Source: Rhodospirillales bacterium
GTDB taxonomy: Bacteria; Pseudomonadota; Alphaproteobacteria; Acetobacterales; Acetobacteraceae
Direction: 5' to 3'
Length of the DNA stretch: 6,687 nt
Assembly: GCA_018971455.1 (NCBI GenBank)
Contig: JAGXAV010000114.1
Span: 1-6,687 of the forward strand
Position 1 is the stretch's first letter; every line of letters begins with the position of its first letter. Positions 1 through 6,273 of the stretch are shown in pieces. The notes below the pieces were generated by a model. It made no database searches, was not told where the DNA came from, and was given only the letters and a program-made list of their open reading frames with translations. The translations under genes and the position numbers were made by a program.

Positions 1-405
1 ATCCCGTTCATCGCCGCCACCATGCGCGATGTGTTCCTCACCGTTCCCGCCGTGTTCAAGGAATCGGCCTTCGGGCTGGGCTGCACGACGTGGGAGGTGA
101 TCCGCTCCATCGTGCTGCCGTACACGCGCGCCTCGGTGGTGGGCGGCATCATGCTCGGGCTCGGGCGGGCGCTGGGCGAGACGATGGCGGTGACGTTCGT
201 CATCGGCAACACCAACCGCATTCCCACCAGCCTGTTCGCCGCCGGCAACACCATCTCCTCGCTGATTGCGCTCGAATTTCCCGAAAGCCCGGCCGGCAGC
301 CTGAAGCTCTCCTCGCTGCTGGCGCTCGGGCTCATCCTGTTCGTCATCTCCTTCGTCGTGCTCGCCGCCTCGCGGCTGCTGCTGCGGCCCAAGGCGATGG
401 CGTGA
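1..405 (+). CDS. pstC: Phosphate ABC transporter permease PstC, C-terminal part (5' end outside window)
   Basis: This is the last 134 codons of PstC, one of the two inner-membrane channel subunits of the high-affinity phosphate importer PstSCAB. The frame is open from base 1, so the gene begins upstream of the window. The visible part opens within the cytoplasmic EAA loop region typical of binding-protein-dependent permeases: [21 protein letters not shown], about residues 20-40 of the fragment, is the segment that docks on the PstB ATPase. It is followed by the Pst-type [16 protein letters not shown] stretch and a final hydrophobic helix ending in a basic tail ([10 protein letters not shown]). 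The TGA stop is 10 nt before the pstA start, which fits co-transcription. The PstC assignment rests on this family signature together with the pstA-pstB-phoU-phoB order downstream. Nothing looks damaged in the part that is present. Confidence 0.95.
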   Translation: MPFIAATMRDVFLTVPAVFKESAFGLGCTTWEVIRSIVLPYTRASVVGGIMLGLGRALGETMAVTFVIGNTNRIPTSLFAAGNTISSLIALEFPESPAGSLKLSSLLALGLILFVISFVVLAASRLLLRPKAMA

Positions 406-415
406 GACCGCCGCG

Positions 416-1297
416 ATGAGCCCCACCCTCGCCTTCCCGGCCCCCCGCGACGCGGCCATCGCGGCCGCGCTGGGCCGGCGCCGCAAGCGGGCCAGCCTGG
501 CGGTGCAGGCGGCCTGCATGCTCGCCACGCTGATCGGGCTGCTGTTCCTGGCCTCCATTCTCGCCACCCTGCTGTGGCGCGGGCTGGGCGGCATCAGCCT
601 GGGCCTGTTCACCCACATGACCAAGCCGCCGGGGTCCGGCGGCGGGCTTCTGAACGCCATCGTGGGCTCGCTGATCCAGACCGCCCTCGGCGCCCTGATC
701 GGCACGCCGGTCGGCATCCTGGTCGGCACGTTCCTGTCGGAATATGCCCGCGGCACGGCGATCGGCGGCGCCGTGCGGTTCGTCTCCGACATTCTTCTCT
801 CCGCGCCCTCGATCCTGATCGGCCTGTTCATCTACCGGCTCTTCGTCGCCCCGTTCGGCGGATTTTCGGGTTTCGCCGGATCACTGGCGCTGGCGGTGAT
901 CGTGATTCCCGTCGTCGTGCGCACCACCGAGGACATGCTGCTGCTGGTGCCGGTGTCGCTGCGCGAGGCGGCGGTGGCGCTGGGCGCGCCGAAATGGAAG
1001 AGCATCGTGCAGATCTGCTATCCGGCGGCGCGCGACGGCATCGCCACCGGCGTGCTGCTGGCCGTGGCGCGGGTGGCCGGCGAGACGGCGCCGCTGCTGT
1101 TCACCAGCCTCGGCAACCTCAACTGGTCGGTCGATCTGACCCGCCCGATGCCTAGCCTTCCGGTGACCATCTACCAATATGCGGGATCGGCCTTCCAGGA
1201 CTGGGTCCAGCTCGCCTGGACCGGCGCGCTGCTGATCACCGCCGGCGTGCTGGCGCTCAACATCGTGGCGCGCATCGCCTTGCGCAAACGGGCCTAG
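416..1297 (+). CDS. pstA: Phosphate ABC transporter permease PstA
   Basis: PstA (293 aa) is the second inner-membrane channel subunit of the phosphate importer and pairs with PstC above the PstB ATPase dimer. A short basic cytoplasmic N-terminus (RRRKR, residues 21-25) precedes about six hydrophobic segments, roughly at residues 30-55, 78-108, 122-145, 154-178, 207-226 and 267-288. The EAA loop that contacts PstB is clear at 183-205 ([18 protein letters not shown] and on). It is followed by the Pst-type [17 protein letters not shown] segment at 218-234. The length is normal for the family. The ATG at 416 is the first start after the pstC stop; the ribosome binding site is weak (only GAGA about 8 nt upstream), so translation may depend on coupling to pstC. 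A 109-nt gap separates it from the preferred pstB start. Confidence 0.96.
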   Translation: MSPTLAFPAPRDAAIAAALGRRRKRASLAVQAACMLATLIGLLFLASILATLLWRGLGGISLGLFTHMTKPPGSGGGLLNAIVGSLIQTALGALIGTPVGILVGTFLSEYARGTAIGGAVRFVSDILLSAPSILIGLFIYRLFVAPFGGFSGFAGSLALAVIVIPVVVRTTEDMLLLVPVSLREAAVALGAPKWKSIVQICYPAARDGIATGVLLAVARVAGETAPLLFTSLGNLNWSVDLTRPMPSLPVTIYQYAGSAFQDWVQLAWTGALLITAGVLALNIVARIALRKRA

Positions 1298-1395
1298 AGC
1301 ATGCCCGCGACACCAGGACATCCCCCCTTGCCGGCACGGACCCGCCGCGTGGCTCCCGGGCCGACATCGCCCCAGATCGGATGCTGACCCCATGC

Positions 1396-1399
1396 AGGA
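1396..1399 (+). promoter_or_regulatory. Ribosome binding site deciding the pstB start
   Basis: AGGA lies 7 nt before the ATG at 1407. It falls inside the reading frame that would be used if translation began at the in-frame ATG at 1392, which has no comparable purine-rich site before it. This favours 1407 as the pstB start. Confidence 0.55.
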
Positions 1400-1406
1400 T
1401 CTTTCG

Positions 1407-2225
1407 ATGAGCACGAGCATTGCCGAGCCGGTGGCCGGCCACGCCGCGGCGCCTGACGCGGCGGGCACCGCCACGCCGCGGCTGTCGATCCGCAACCTCG
1501 ATTTCTACTACGGCGCCAACCGGGCGTTGAAATCGGTCTTCCTCAATCTTCCCGATCGCACCGTGACCGGCATGATCGGCCCCTCCGGTTGCGGGAAATC
1601 CACCCTGCTGCGCTGCATGAACCGGATGTACGATCTCTACCCCGGGCAGCGCGCCACCGGCGAGATCCTGCTCGACGGCAGCGACATCCTTTCGCCGAGC
1701 ATCGATCTCAATCACCTGCGCAGTCGGATCGGCATGGTGTTCCAGAAGCCGACGCCGTTTCCGATGTCGATCCGCGACAACATCGCGTTCGGGGTCAAGC
1801 TGCATGAGCGGCTGTCCAAGGGCGACATGGATGAGCGCATCGAGTGGTCGCTGACACGCGCCGCCCTGTGGGACGAGGTGAAGGACCGGCTGGGGTCGCT
1901 CGCGACCGGGCTGTCCGGCGGGCAGCAGCAGCGCCTGTGCATCGCGCGCAGCATTGCCGTGCGGCCGGACGTGCTGCTGCTCGACGAGCCGACCAGCGCG
2001 CTCGACCCCATCAGCACGCTCAAGATCGAGGAATTGATCGACGAGCTGAAGCAGGATTTCACCATCGCCATCGTCACCCACAACATGCAGCAGGCGGCCC
2101 GCTGTGCCGACCAGGTGGCGTTCTTCTATCTCGGCGAGATGGTCGAGGTCGGGCCCGCCACGCAGATGTTCACCGCCCCGACCGAGCGCCGCACGCAGGA
2201 CTACATCACCGGCCGGTTCGGCTGA
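1407..2225 (+). CDS. pstB: Phosphate ABC transporter ATP-binding protein PstB
   Basis: PstB hydrolyses ATP to drive phosphate import through PstC/PstA and takes part with PhoU in signalling phosphate status. From the 1407 start it has 272 aa. All ABC ATPase motifs are present: Walker [10 protein letters not shown] (58-66), Q-loop Q113 in the PstB-typical [12 protein letters not shown], signature LSGGQ (169-173), Walker B VLLLDEP with catalytic E194, and H-loop H225. The segment [11 protein letters not shown] after Walker A is characteristic of PstB. The first 25 or so residues are an alanine/proline-rich extension before the ATPase fold. ATG 1407 is preferred over the in-frame ATG at 1392 (five codons longer) because AGGA sits 7 nt before it. 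The TGA stop is 14 nt before phoU. The gap before the gene (1298-1406) shows no clear promoter or terminator. Confidence 0.97.
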   Translation: MSTSIAEPVAGHAAAPDAAGTATPRLSIRNLDFYYGANRALKSVFLNLPDRTVTGMIGPSGCGKSTLLRCMNRMYDLYPGQRATGEILLDGSDILSPSIDLNHLRSRIGMVFQKPTPFPMSIRDNIAFGVKLHERLSKGDMDERIEWSLTRAALWDEVKDRLGSLATGLSGGQQQRLCIARSIAVRPDVLLLDEPTSALDPISTLKIEELIDELKQDFTIAIVTHNMQQAARCADQVAFFYLGEMVEVGPATQMFTAPTERRTQDYITGRFG

Positions 2226-2239
2226 GAAGGATTTGCCGC

Positions 2240-2959
2240 ATGCCTGAGAACGCCGAGCACATTGTCAAGAGCTTCGAGCAGGAGCTCAAGCGCCTGCGCG
2301 TGCTGATCACCGAAATGGGCGGCATGGTGGAGAGCCAGGTCGCAATGGCCAGCCGGGCGATGATCGAAAAGGACGCGGCGCTGGCCAGTCGCACCGTGGA
2401 GTTCGACCCCAAGGTCGATGCGATGGAGCGCGAGGTCGAGCAGTACGTCATCCGCCTGCTGGCGCTGCGCCAGCCCATGGCGCAGGATCTTCGCGTCATC
2501 GTCGCCTCCCTCAAGATCACCGGCGATCTCGAGCGGATCGGCGATTACGCGGCCAATGTCGCCAAGCGCAGCCTGGTGCTCGACCAGTTCAGCCTGCCCT
2601 ACACGCTGACCGGCCTCGCCCACATGTCCGAGCTGGTGCAGGAGAATCTCAAGCGGGTCATCGACGCCTTCGGCGAGGACGATACCGAAAAGGCGTTGCA
2701 CGTCTGGCGCAGCGACGAGGTGATCGACCAGATCTACAACGCGCTGTTCCGCGAGCTGATCACCTACATGATGGAGGATCCGCGCAACATCACGCCCTGC
2801 ACGCATCTTCTGTTCATCGCCAAGAACCTCGAGCGCATCGGCGATCACGCCACCAATATCGCCGAGACGGTCTATTACGCCGTCACCGGCCAGCCGCTCA
2901 GCGATGCGCGCCCCAAGGGGGATACCTCGGCCTATGCCGTCGTCCGTCCGCCCGCCTGA
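2240..2959 (+). CDS. phoU: Phosphate signalling complex protein PhoU
   Basis: PhoU (239 aa) is a cytoplasmic all-helical protein that represses the Pho response when phosphate is plentiful, acting between the Pst transporter and the PhoR kinase. It consists of two homologous three-helix halves, and the sequence shows this directly: the metal-binding motif DLERIGDYAANVAK at 96-109 recurs as NLERIGDHATNIAE at 196-209, exactly 100 residues later. Each half thus keeps the E-R-I-G-D core. The length is normal, with a short, probably flexible tail after residue 215. The ATG at 2240 is well supported: GAGAAGGA (2224-2231) ends 8 nt upstream and overlaps the pstB stop codon, suggesting translational coupling. 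A longer in-frame reading from 1844 is only open sequence running through pstB and is not the gene. Confidence 0.97.
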   Translation: MPENAEHIVKSFEQELKRLRVLITEMGGMVESQVAMASRAMIEKDAALASRTVEFDPKVDAMEREVEQYVIRLLALRQPMAQDLRVIVASLKITGDLERIGDYAANVAKRSLVLDQFSLPYTLTGLAHMSELVQENLKRVIDAFGEDDTEKALHVWRSDEVIDQIYNALFRELITYMMEDPRNITPCTHLLFIAKNLERIGDHATNIAETVYYAVTGQPLSDARPKGDTSAYAVVRPPA

Positions 2960-2991
2960 TGACCCACGCCGCATGAATTTGGCCCGCGACG

Positions 2992-2997
2992 AAAGGA
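2992..2997 (+). promoter_or_regulatory. Ribosome binding site deciding the phoB start
   Basis: AAAGGA ends 8 nt before the ATG at 3006. The other in-frame starts, at 2904 (inside phoU) and 2973, lack a comparable site, so 3006 is the best-supported phoB start. Confidence 0.6.
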
Positions 2998-3005
2998 CCG
3001 CCTGC

Positions 3006-3722
3006 ATGGCCGATGGCCCGACCTCAATGCTTCGTCCCCTGGTGCTGGTTGTCGAGGACGAGCCGGCCCTTGCCACGATGCTGCGCTACAATCTCGAGAA
3101 GCAGGGCTATCGGGTGGAGGAGGCCGCCGACGGGCAGGAGGCGCTGACGCGCATCACCGAGACTCAGCCGGACCTGGTGCTGCTGGACTGGATGCTGCCG
3201 GTGATTTCCGGCATCGAGGTGTGCCGGCAGATCCGCCGCCGGCCGAACACGCGCGAACTGCCGATCATCATGGTCACCGCGCGCACCGAGGACCAGGACG
3301 CCGTGCGCGGCCTGAACACCGGGGCCGACGACTACATCACCAAGCCCTTCAACATGGAGGCGCTGTTCGCCCGCATCCGCGCCCTGCTGCGGCGGACCAG
3401 CACGGTGCCGACGAAGGGGCGGCTCGATTTCCACGACATCACGCTCGATCTGTCCGCCCACCGGGTGCAGCGCAATGGCCGTGCGGTGCATCTAGGGCCG
3501 ACCGAGTTCCGCCTGCTCGAGTTCTTCATGCAGCATCCCCGCCGGGTATTCTCGCGCGAGGAGGTGCTCGATGCCGTATGGGGGCCGGACATCCATGTCG
3601 AGCCGCGCACGGTGGATGTGCATATTCGCCGGCTGCGCAAATCCATCAACGGCGCGGGGGAACTCGACGTCGTGCGAACCGTGCGCGCGGCGGGCTACGC
3701 GCTGGACACCGAGCCGGTCTAG
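3006..3722 (+). CDS. phoB: Phosphate regulon response regulator PhoB (OmpR family)
   Basis: PhoB is the DNA-binding response regulator phosphorylated by the PhoR kinase under phosphate limitation; it binds Pho boxes and activates pst and other phosphate-scavenging genes. The 238-aa protein has a receiver domain (about 10-130) with acidic pocket E17-D18, phosphoacceptor D61 (LLDWMLP), T91 (TAR) and K113 (TKPF). A winged-helix DNA-binding domain (about 138-236) follows, with LGPTEFRLLEFF at 163-174 and recognition helix RTVDVHIRRLRKSI at 201-214, very close to PhoB proteins in general. The position directly after phoU supports PhoB over other OmpR-type regulators. ATG 3006 has AAAGGA 8 nt upstream; starts at 2904 and 2973 would add residues not expected in the family, and M8 (ATG 3027) is possible but lacks a good site. 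The TAG stop borders the palindrome at 3733-3754. Confidence 0.96.
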   Translation: MADGPTSMLRPLVLVVEDEPALATMLRYNLEKQGYRVEEAADGQEALTRITETQPDLVLLDWMLPVISGIEVCRQIRRRPNTRELPIIMVTARTEDQDAVRGLNTGADDYITKPFNMEALFARIRALLRRTSTVPTKGRLDFHDITLDLSAHRVQRNGRAVHLGPTEFRLLEFFMQHPRRVFSREEVLDAVWGPDIHVEPRTVDVHIRRLRKSINGAGELDVVRTVRAAGYALDTEPV

Positions 3723-3732
3723 GGCAACGTCC

Positions 3733-3754
3733 GACCTGATGAGTCCATCAGGTC
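3733..3754. repeat. Perfect 9-bp inverted repeat between convergent genes, within a longer imperfect palindrome
   Basis: GACCTGATG (3733-3741) and CATCAGGTC (3746-3754) form a perfect 9-bp stem around the loop AGTC. Read outward, the flanks are partly symmetric too, with matches out to about 3720 and 3767 (for example GGGCA on the left against TGCTC on the right), giving an imperfect palindrome of about 48 bp. It fills the space between phoB (stop 3720-3722) and the convergent phosphatase gene (stop 3753-3755). Neither side has a T-run, so it is not a classic intrinsic terminator. It could still mark transcript ends or protect mRNA 3' ends in both directions, or be one copy of a dispersed intergenic palindrome; I cannot count genomic copies from here. 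Confidence 0.7.
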
Positions 3755-4409
3755 AGATCGTGCTCCAGCGCGCGGCGTCCACCGGCATGGCGAGCTGAAG
3801 CCGCGGCGCATCACCGCCGGCGGCCGGCCGGTGGAGATGGAATCGCGTCAGGCTGGCATTGGCGACCTTGATGCTGCGGAACGCGGCAAGCGGCTGGCCG
3901 GTCGCCGCCAGGATGGCGATGCGGATGATCGCGTCGTGACTCACCAGAGCCACCGGCCCGCGCGCGCCCGCGAGCATGCGCAGGAGCGAGGCGAGCCGGG
4001 CGGCGGCCTCGGCCAGCGTCTCGCCCTCGGGCAGGCGGAGCGTGTCGGGCGCGCGTTTCCATTGGCGCAGCGCATCCGGCCAGCGCGCCTTGACGTCGGC
4101 CTGGACCAGCCCCTCCCAGCGGCCGAAGGACAGTTCCTTCAGCCGCGCATCGACGGTGACCGCGCCACCGCAGACGGCGGCGATCCGCGCCGCTGTCTCG
4201 CGCGCGCGTTGCAGCGGGCTACTGAGAATCGCCGAAGGTGATATCCGCGCCATCTCGGCGGCGAGCGCGCCCGCCTGCGCGCGGCCGGCGGCGTTCAGCG
4301 GGGGGTCGGCGTGGCCCTGGTAACGCCCGGCCTCGTTCCAGTCCGTCTGGCCGTGCCGTAACATCACCAGGGCCACCGGCGCCGCGATCGGCTTACCCGC
4401 CGGCCGCAA
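3753..4409 (-). CDS. Histidine phosphatase family protein (phosphoglycerate-mutase-like)
   Basis: The protein (218 aa from the chosen start) belongs to the histidine phosphatase superfamily, which removes phosphate from small molecules or proteins through a phosphohistidine intermediate. Counting from TTG 4409, the N-terminal catalytic RHG is at 18-20 in VMLRHGQTDWN, followed by YQGHADPPLNAAGRAQA. The phosphate-pocket arginine lies in LSSPLQRARETA (about R68), the likely acid/base glutamate in KELSFGRWEG (E92), and the second catalytic histidine in VSHDAIIR (H158). The usual SHG is SHD here. These motifs suit a small-substrate phosphatase of the CobC/GpmB-like group, but the substrate cannot be told. 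The frame opens further up to a GTG at 4439. I prefer TTG 4409 because GGAG lies 7 nt before it, although TTG is rare. Either way the start overlaps the end of the ABC transporter gene. The last codons lie in the 3733-3754 palindrome. Confidence 0.9.
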   Translation of the reverse strand: MRPAGKPIAAPVALVMLRHGQTDWNEAGRYQGHADPPLNAAGRAQAGALAAEMARISPSAILSSPLQRARETAARIAAVCGGAVTVDARLKELSFGRWEGLVQADVKARWPDALRQWKRAPDTLRLPEGETLAEAAARLASLLRMLAGARGPVALVSHDAIIRIAILAATGQPLAAFRSIKVANASLTRFHLHRPAAGGDAPRLQLAMPVDAARWSTI

Positions 4410-6273
4410 GACCGATCTCCGGCGCCATCTCCTTGCCACGCCCGATCATCAACCGCCCGGGGCCCGGGGCCGGGCTCTGGGCACGCCACAGCCGGGCGTA
4501 AAGGCCGGGCTCGGCGAGCAGCGCCGCGTGGCTGCCGCGCTGGACGATGCGGCCCTTGTCCAGCACCAGGATCTCGTCGGCCCGCTCGACCGTGGACAGC
4601 CGGTGGGCGATCACCAGGGTCGCGCGGGCGACCGATACGCGGCGCAGGGCCGCCGTCAGCAGCGCCTCGGTCTCGGCGTCCAGGCTGCTGCTGGGCTCGT
4701 CGAGAAGCAGCACCGGCGCGCGCGACAGAAGCGTCCGCGCCAGGGCGATCGCCTGACGCTGGCCGCCCGACAGCGTGGCGCCGCGTTCGACGAGGCGATG
4801 GTCGAAGCCATCCGGCAGGCGGGCGATGAGGGGTTCGAGCCCGGCCTGGCGTGCCGCGCGAATGGCCGCGGCACGGTCGGCCCCGACGCGGCCGAAGGCG
4901 ATGTTCTCCCACACCGTGGCCGCCAGCAGCGTCGGCTCCTGTTCCATCAGCGCGACGTGGCGGCGCACGAAGTCGAGCCGCAGGTCGCGCAGATCGCAGC
5001 CATCGAGATGGATGCTGCCGTCATGCGGATCGGCAAAGCGCATGGCCAGCATGGCCAGCGTCGATTTTCCCGAGCCGGTTGGCCCCACCAGCGCCACCGT
5101 GCGGCCAGGCGCGAGCGTGAAGGAGATGTCGTGCAGGACCGGGGCATCCTCGCGATAGGCGAAACGCACGCCGCGGAACGCGAGCCTGCCCTCGCAATGC
5201 TGCGGCGTGCCGGCGCCCGGGCGGTCCGACACCGCCGGCCGTTCGGCCAGGATCTCGTCGATCCGCTCGATCGCCACCGCGGTCCGCCCGAACACCGGGG
5301 CGGCCTTGGCGAGCTGGCGGGCCGGGGTGACCAGGCCGCGCAGATAGGCGAGGAAGACCAGCAGCTCGCCGGCCGTCAGCTCGCCACGGATGACGCGCAG
5401 CGCGCCGTACCAGGTGATGACGGCCGAGCCGAGGGCGATGACGAGGTTGATGAGCGGCGGGAATTGCGCCTGGACGCGATTGGCGGCCATGCCGGCATCG
5501 CGGCTGGCGGCGGCGAGCAGGCGGAAGCGGCCGGCCTCGAAATTCTCGCGGCCGAGGGTCTGCACGAGCTGCACGGCGGCGAGCGATTCCTGCGCCATGC
5601 CCCACAGCGCCCCCTCGCCGTTGCGCTTCGTGCGCATCAGGTCGCGCAGCCGGCCGGTCCAGTGCTGGCTGATGCCGATCAGCAGCGGGGTGATGGCCAC
5701 CGCGACCAGGGCGTAGCGCCAGTCGAGCAGAAGCATCACCACGATCATGCCGAGGATCGTCAGGAAATGCGGCAGCAGGCCGGTGCCGAGGGCGGCGATG
5801 AAATCCTGCATCTGACCGACATCCTCGGCGAGGCGGGACTGCGCCTCGCCGCGCTGGCGGGCGCGATGGAAGGCGGGCGTCAGGCGTTCGAGATGGCCGA
5901 ACACCGTGCAGCGCAGGGTGAAGACGACGCGCTGGCCGATATCGAGAAAGAGCCGGTTGCCGGAATAGGCGAGTGCGGCATCGGCGAGGCCGAGCAGGAT
6001 GGCCGCGAGACCAAGCAGGTTCAGCAGAAGCAGGCGGTGGGTGGCCGGGTCGGGCAGCAGGGCGGCCATGGCGGGTGCCAGGGCATGGCCGAAGATCACG
6101 TTGTCCACAATGAACTTCAACGGCCATGGCAGCGCGACCAGGACCAGCGCCCGTCCCGCCATCGCCAGCGTGGCCGCGGCGAGCGGGCCCGGCTCGGCGC
6201 GAAGCTGGCGCCAGACGAGCCGGCGCACGCCCCCCGCCGCGGGCGCCGCTTCCCTCGAGGGCGACCCGTTCAA
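4393..6273 (-). CDS. ABC exporter half-transporter, fused membrane and ATPase domains
   Basis: This 626-aa protein is a type IV (MsbA-like) ABC exporter half that would act as a dimer in the inner membrane, moving a lipid, glycolipid, glycan or drug outward. Numbered from TTG 6273, about six hydrophobic segments lie near 31-60, 80-105, 160-183, 185-203, 268-292 and 298-320. The ATPase domain follows: Walker A GPTGSGKST (397-405), Q-loop Q445, signature LSGGQ (501-505), Walker B VLLLDEP with E526, D-loop SSLD (529-532), H-loop H557. All catalytic residues are intact. A tail of about 28 residues follows the ATPase fold. The frame stays open to an ATG at 6429, but those 52 extra codons (Pro/Arg/Gly-rich) lie inside the glycosyltransferase gene. 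TTG 6273 is preferred: GGAGG lies 7 nt upstream and the TTG overlaps the upstream TGA stop. The substrate is unknown; the neighbouring glycosyltransferase hints at a glycosylated one. Confidence 0.93.
   Translation of the reverse strand: MNGSPSREAAPAAGGVRRLVWRQLRAEPGPLAAATLAMAGRALVLVALPWPLKFIVDNVIFGHALAPAMAALLPDPATHRLLLLNLLGLAAILLGLADAALAYSGNRLFLDIGQRVVFTLRCTVFGHLERLTPAFHRARQRGEAQSRLAEDVGQMQDFIAALGTGLLPHFLTILGMIVVMLLLDWRYALVAVAITPLLIGISQHWTGRLRDLMRTKRNGEGALWGMAQESLAAVQLVQTLGRENFEAGRFRLLAAASRDAGMAANRVQAQFPPLINLVIALGSAVITWYGALRVIRGELTAGELLVFLAYLRGLVTPARQLAKAAPVFGRTAVAIERIDEILAERPAVSDRPGAGTPQHCEGRLAFRGVRFAYREDAPVLHDISFTLAPGRTVALVGPTGSGKSTLAMLAMRFADPHDGSIHLDGCDLRDLRLDFVRRHVALMEQEPTLLAATVWENIAFGRVGADRAAAIRAARQAGLEPLIARLPDGFDHRLVERGATLSGGQRQAIALARTLLSRAPVLLLDEPSSSLDAETEALLTAALRRVSVARATLVIAHRLSTVERADEILVLDKGRIVQRGSHAALLAEPGLYARLWRAQSPAPGPGRLMIGRGKEMAPEIGLAAGG
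4417..4420 (-). promoter_or_regulatory. Ribosome binding site for a TTG start of the phosphatase gene
   Basis: On the minus strand GGAG (4420-4417) lies 7 nt before TTG at 4409-4407, within the last codons of the ABC transporter gene. The alternative GTG starts at 4439 and 4376 lack such a site. The arrangement implies translational coupling, with a 17-nt overlap between the two genes. Confidence 0.45.

Noticed and set aside
1844..2239. An N-terminal extension of PhoU running through pstB
   Set aside because: It is low-complexity sequence in a frame that overlaps the PstB coding region. PhoU proper begins at 2240 with a good ribosome binding site and a family-typical N-terminus.
2201..3076. 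A 291-codon minus-strand frame opposite phoU
   Set aside because: It mirrors the phoU codons in antisense and has no recognisable fold; phoU is intact on the plus strand with a good ribosome binding site.
3733..3754. A classic Rho-independent terminator after phoB
   Set aside because: The stem is perfect, but no T-run follows on either strand, so I call it an inverted repeat with a possible end-of-transcript role only.
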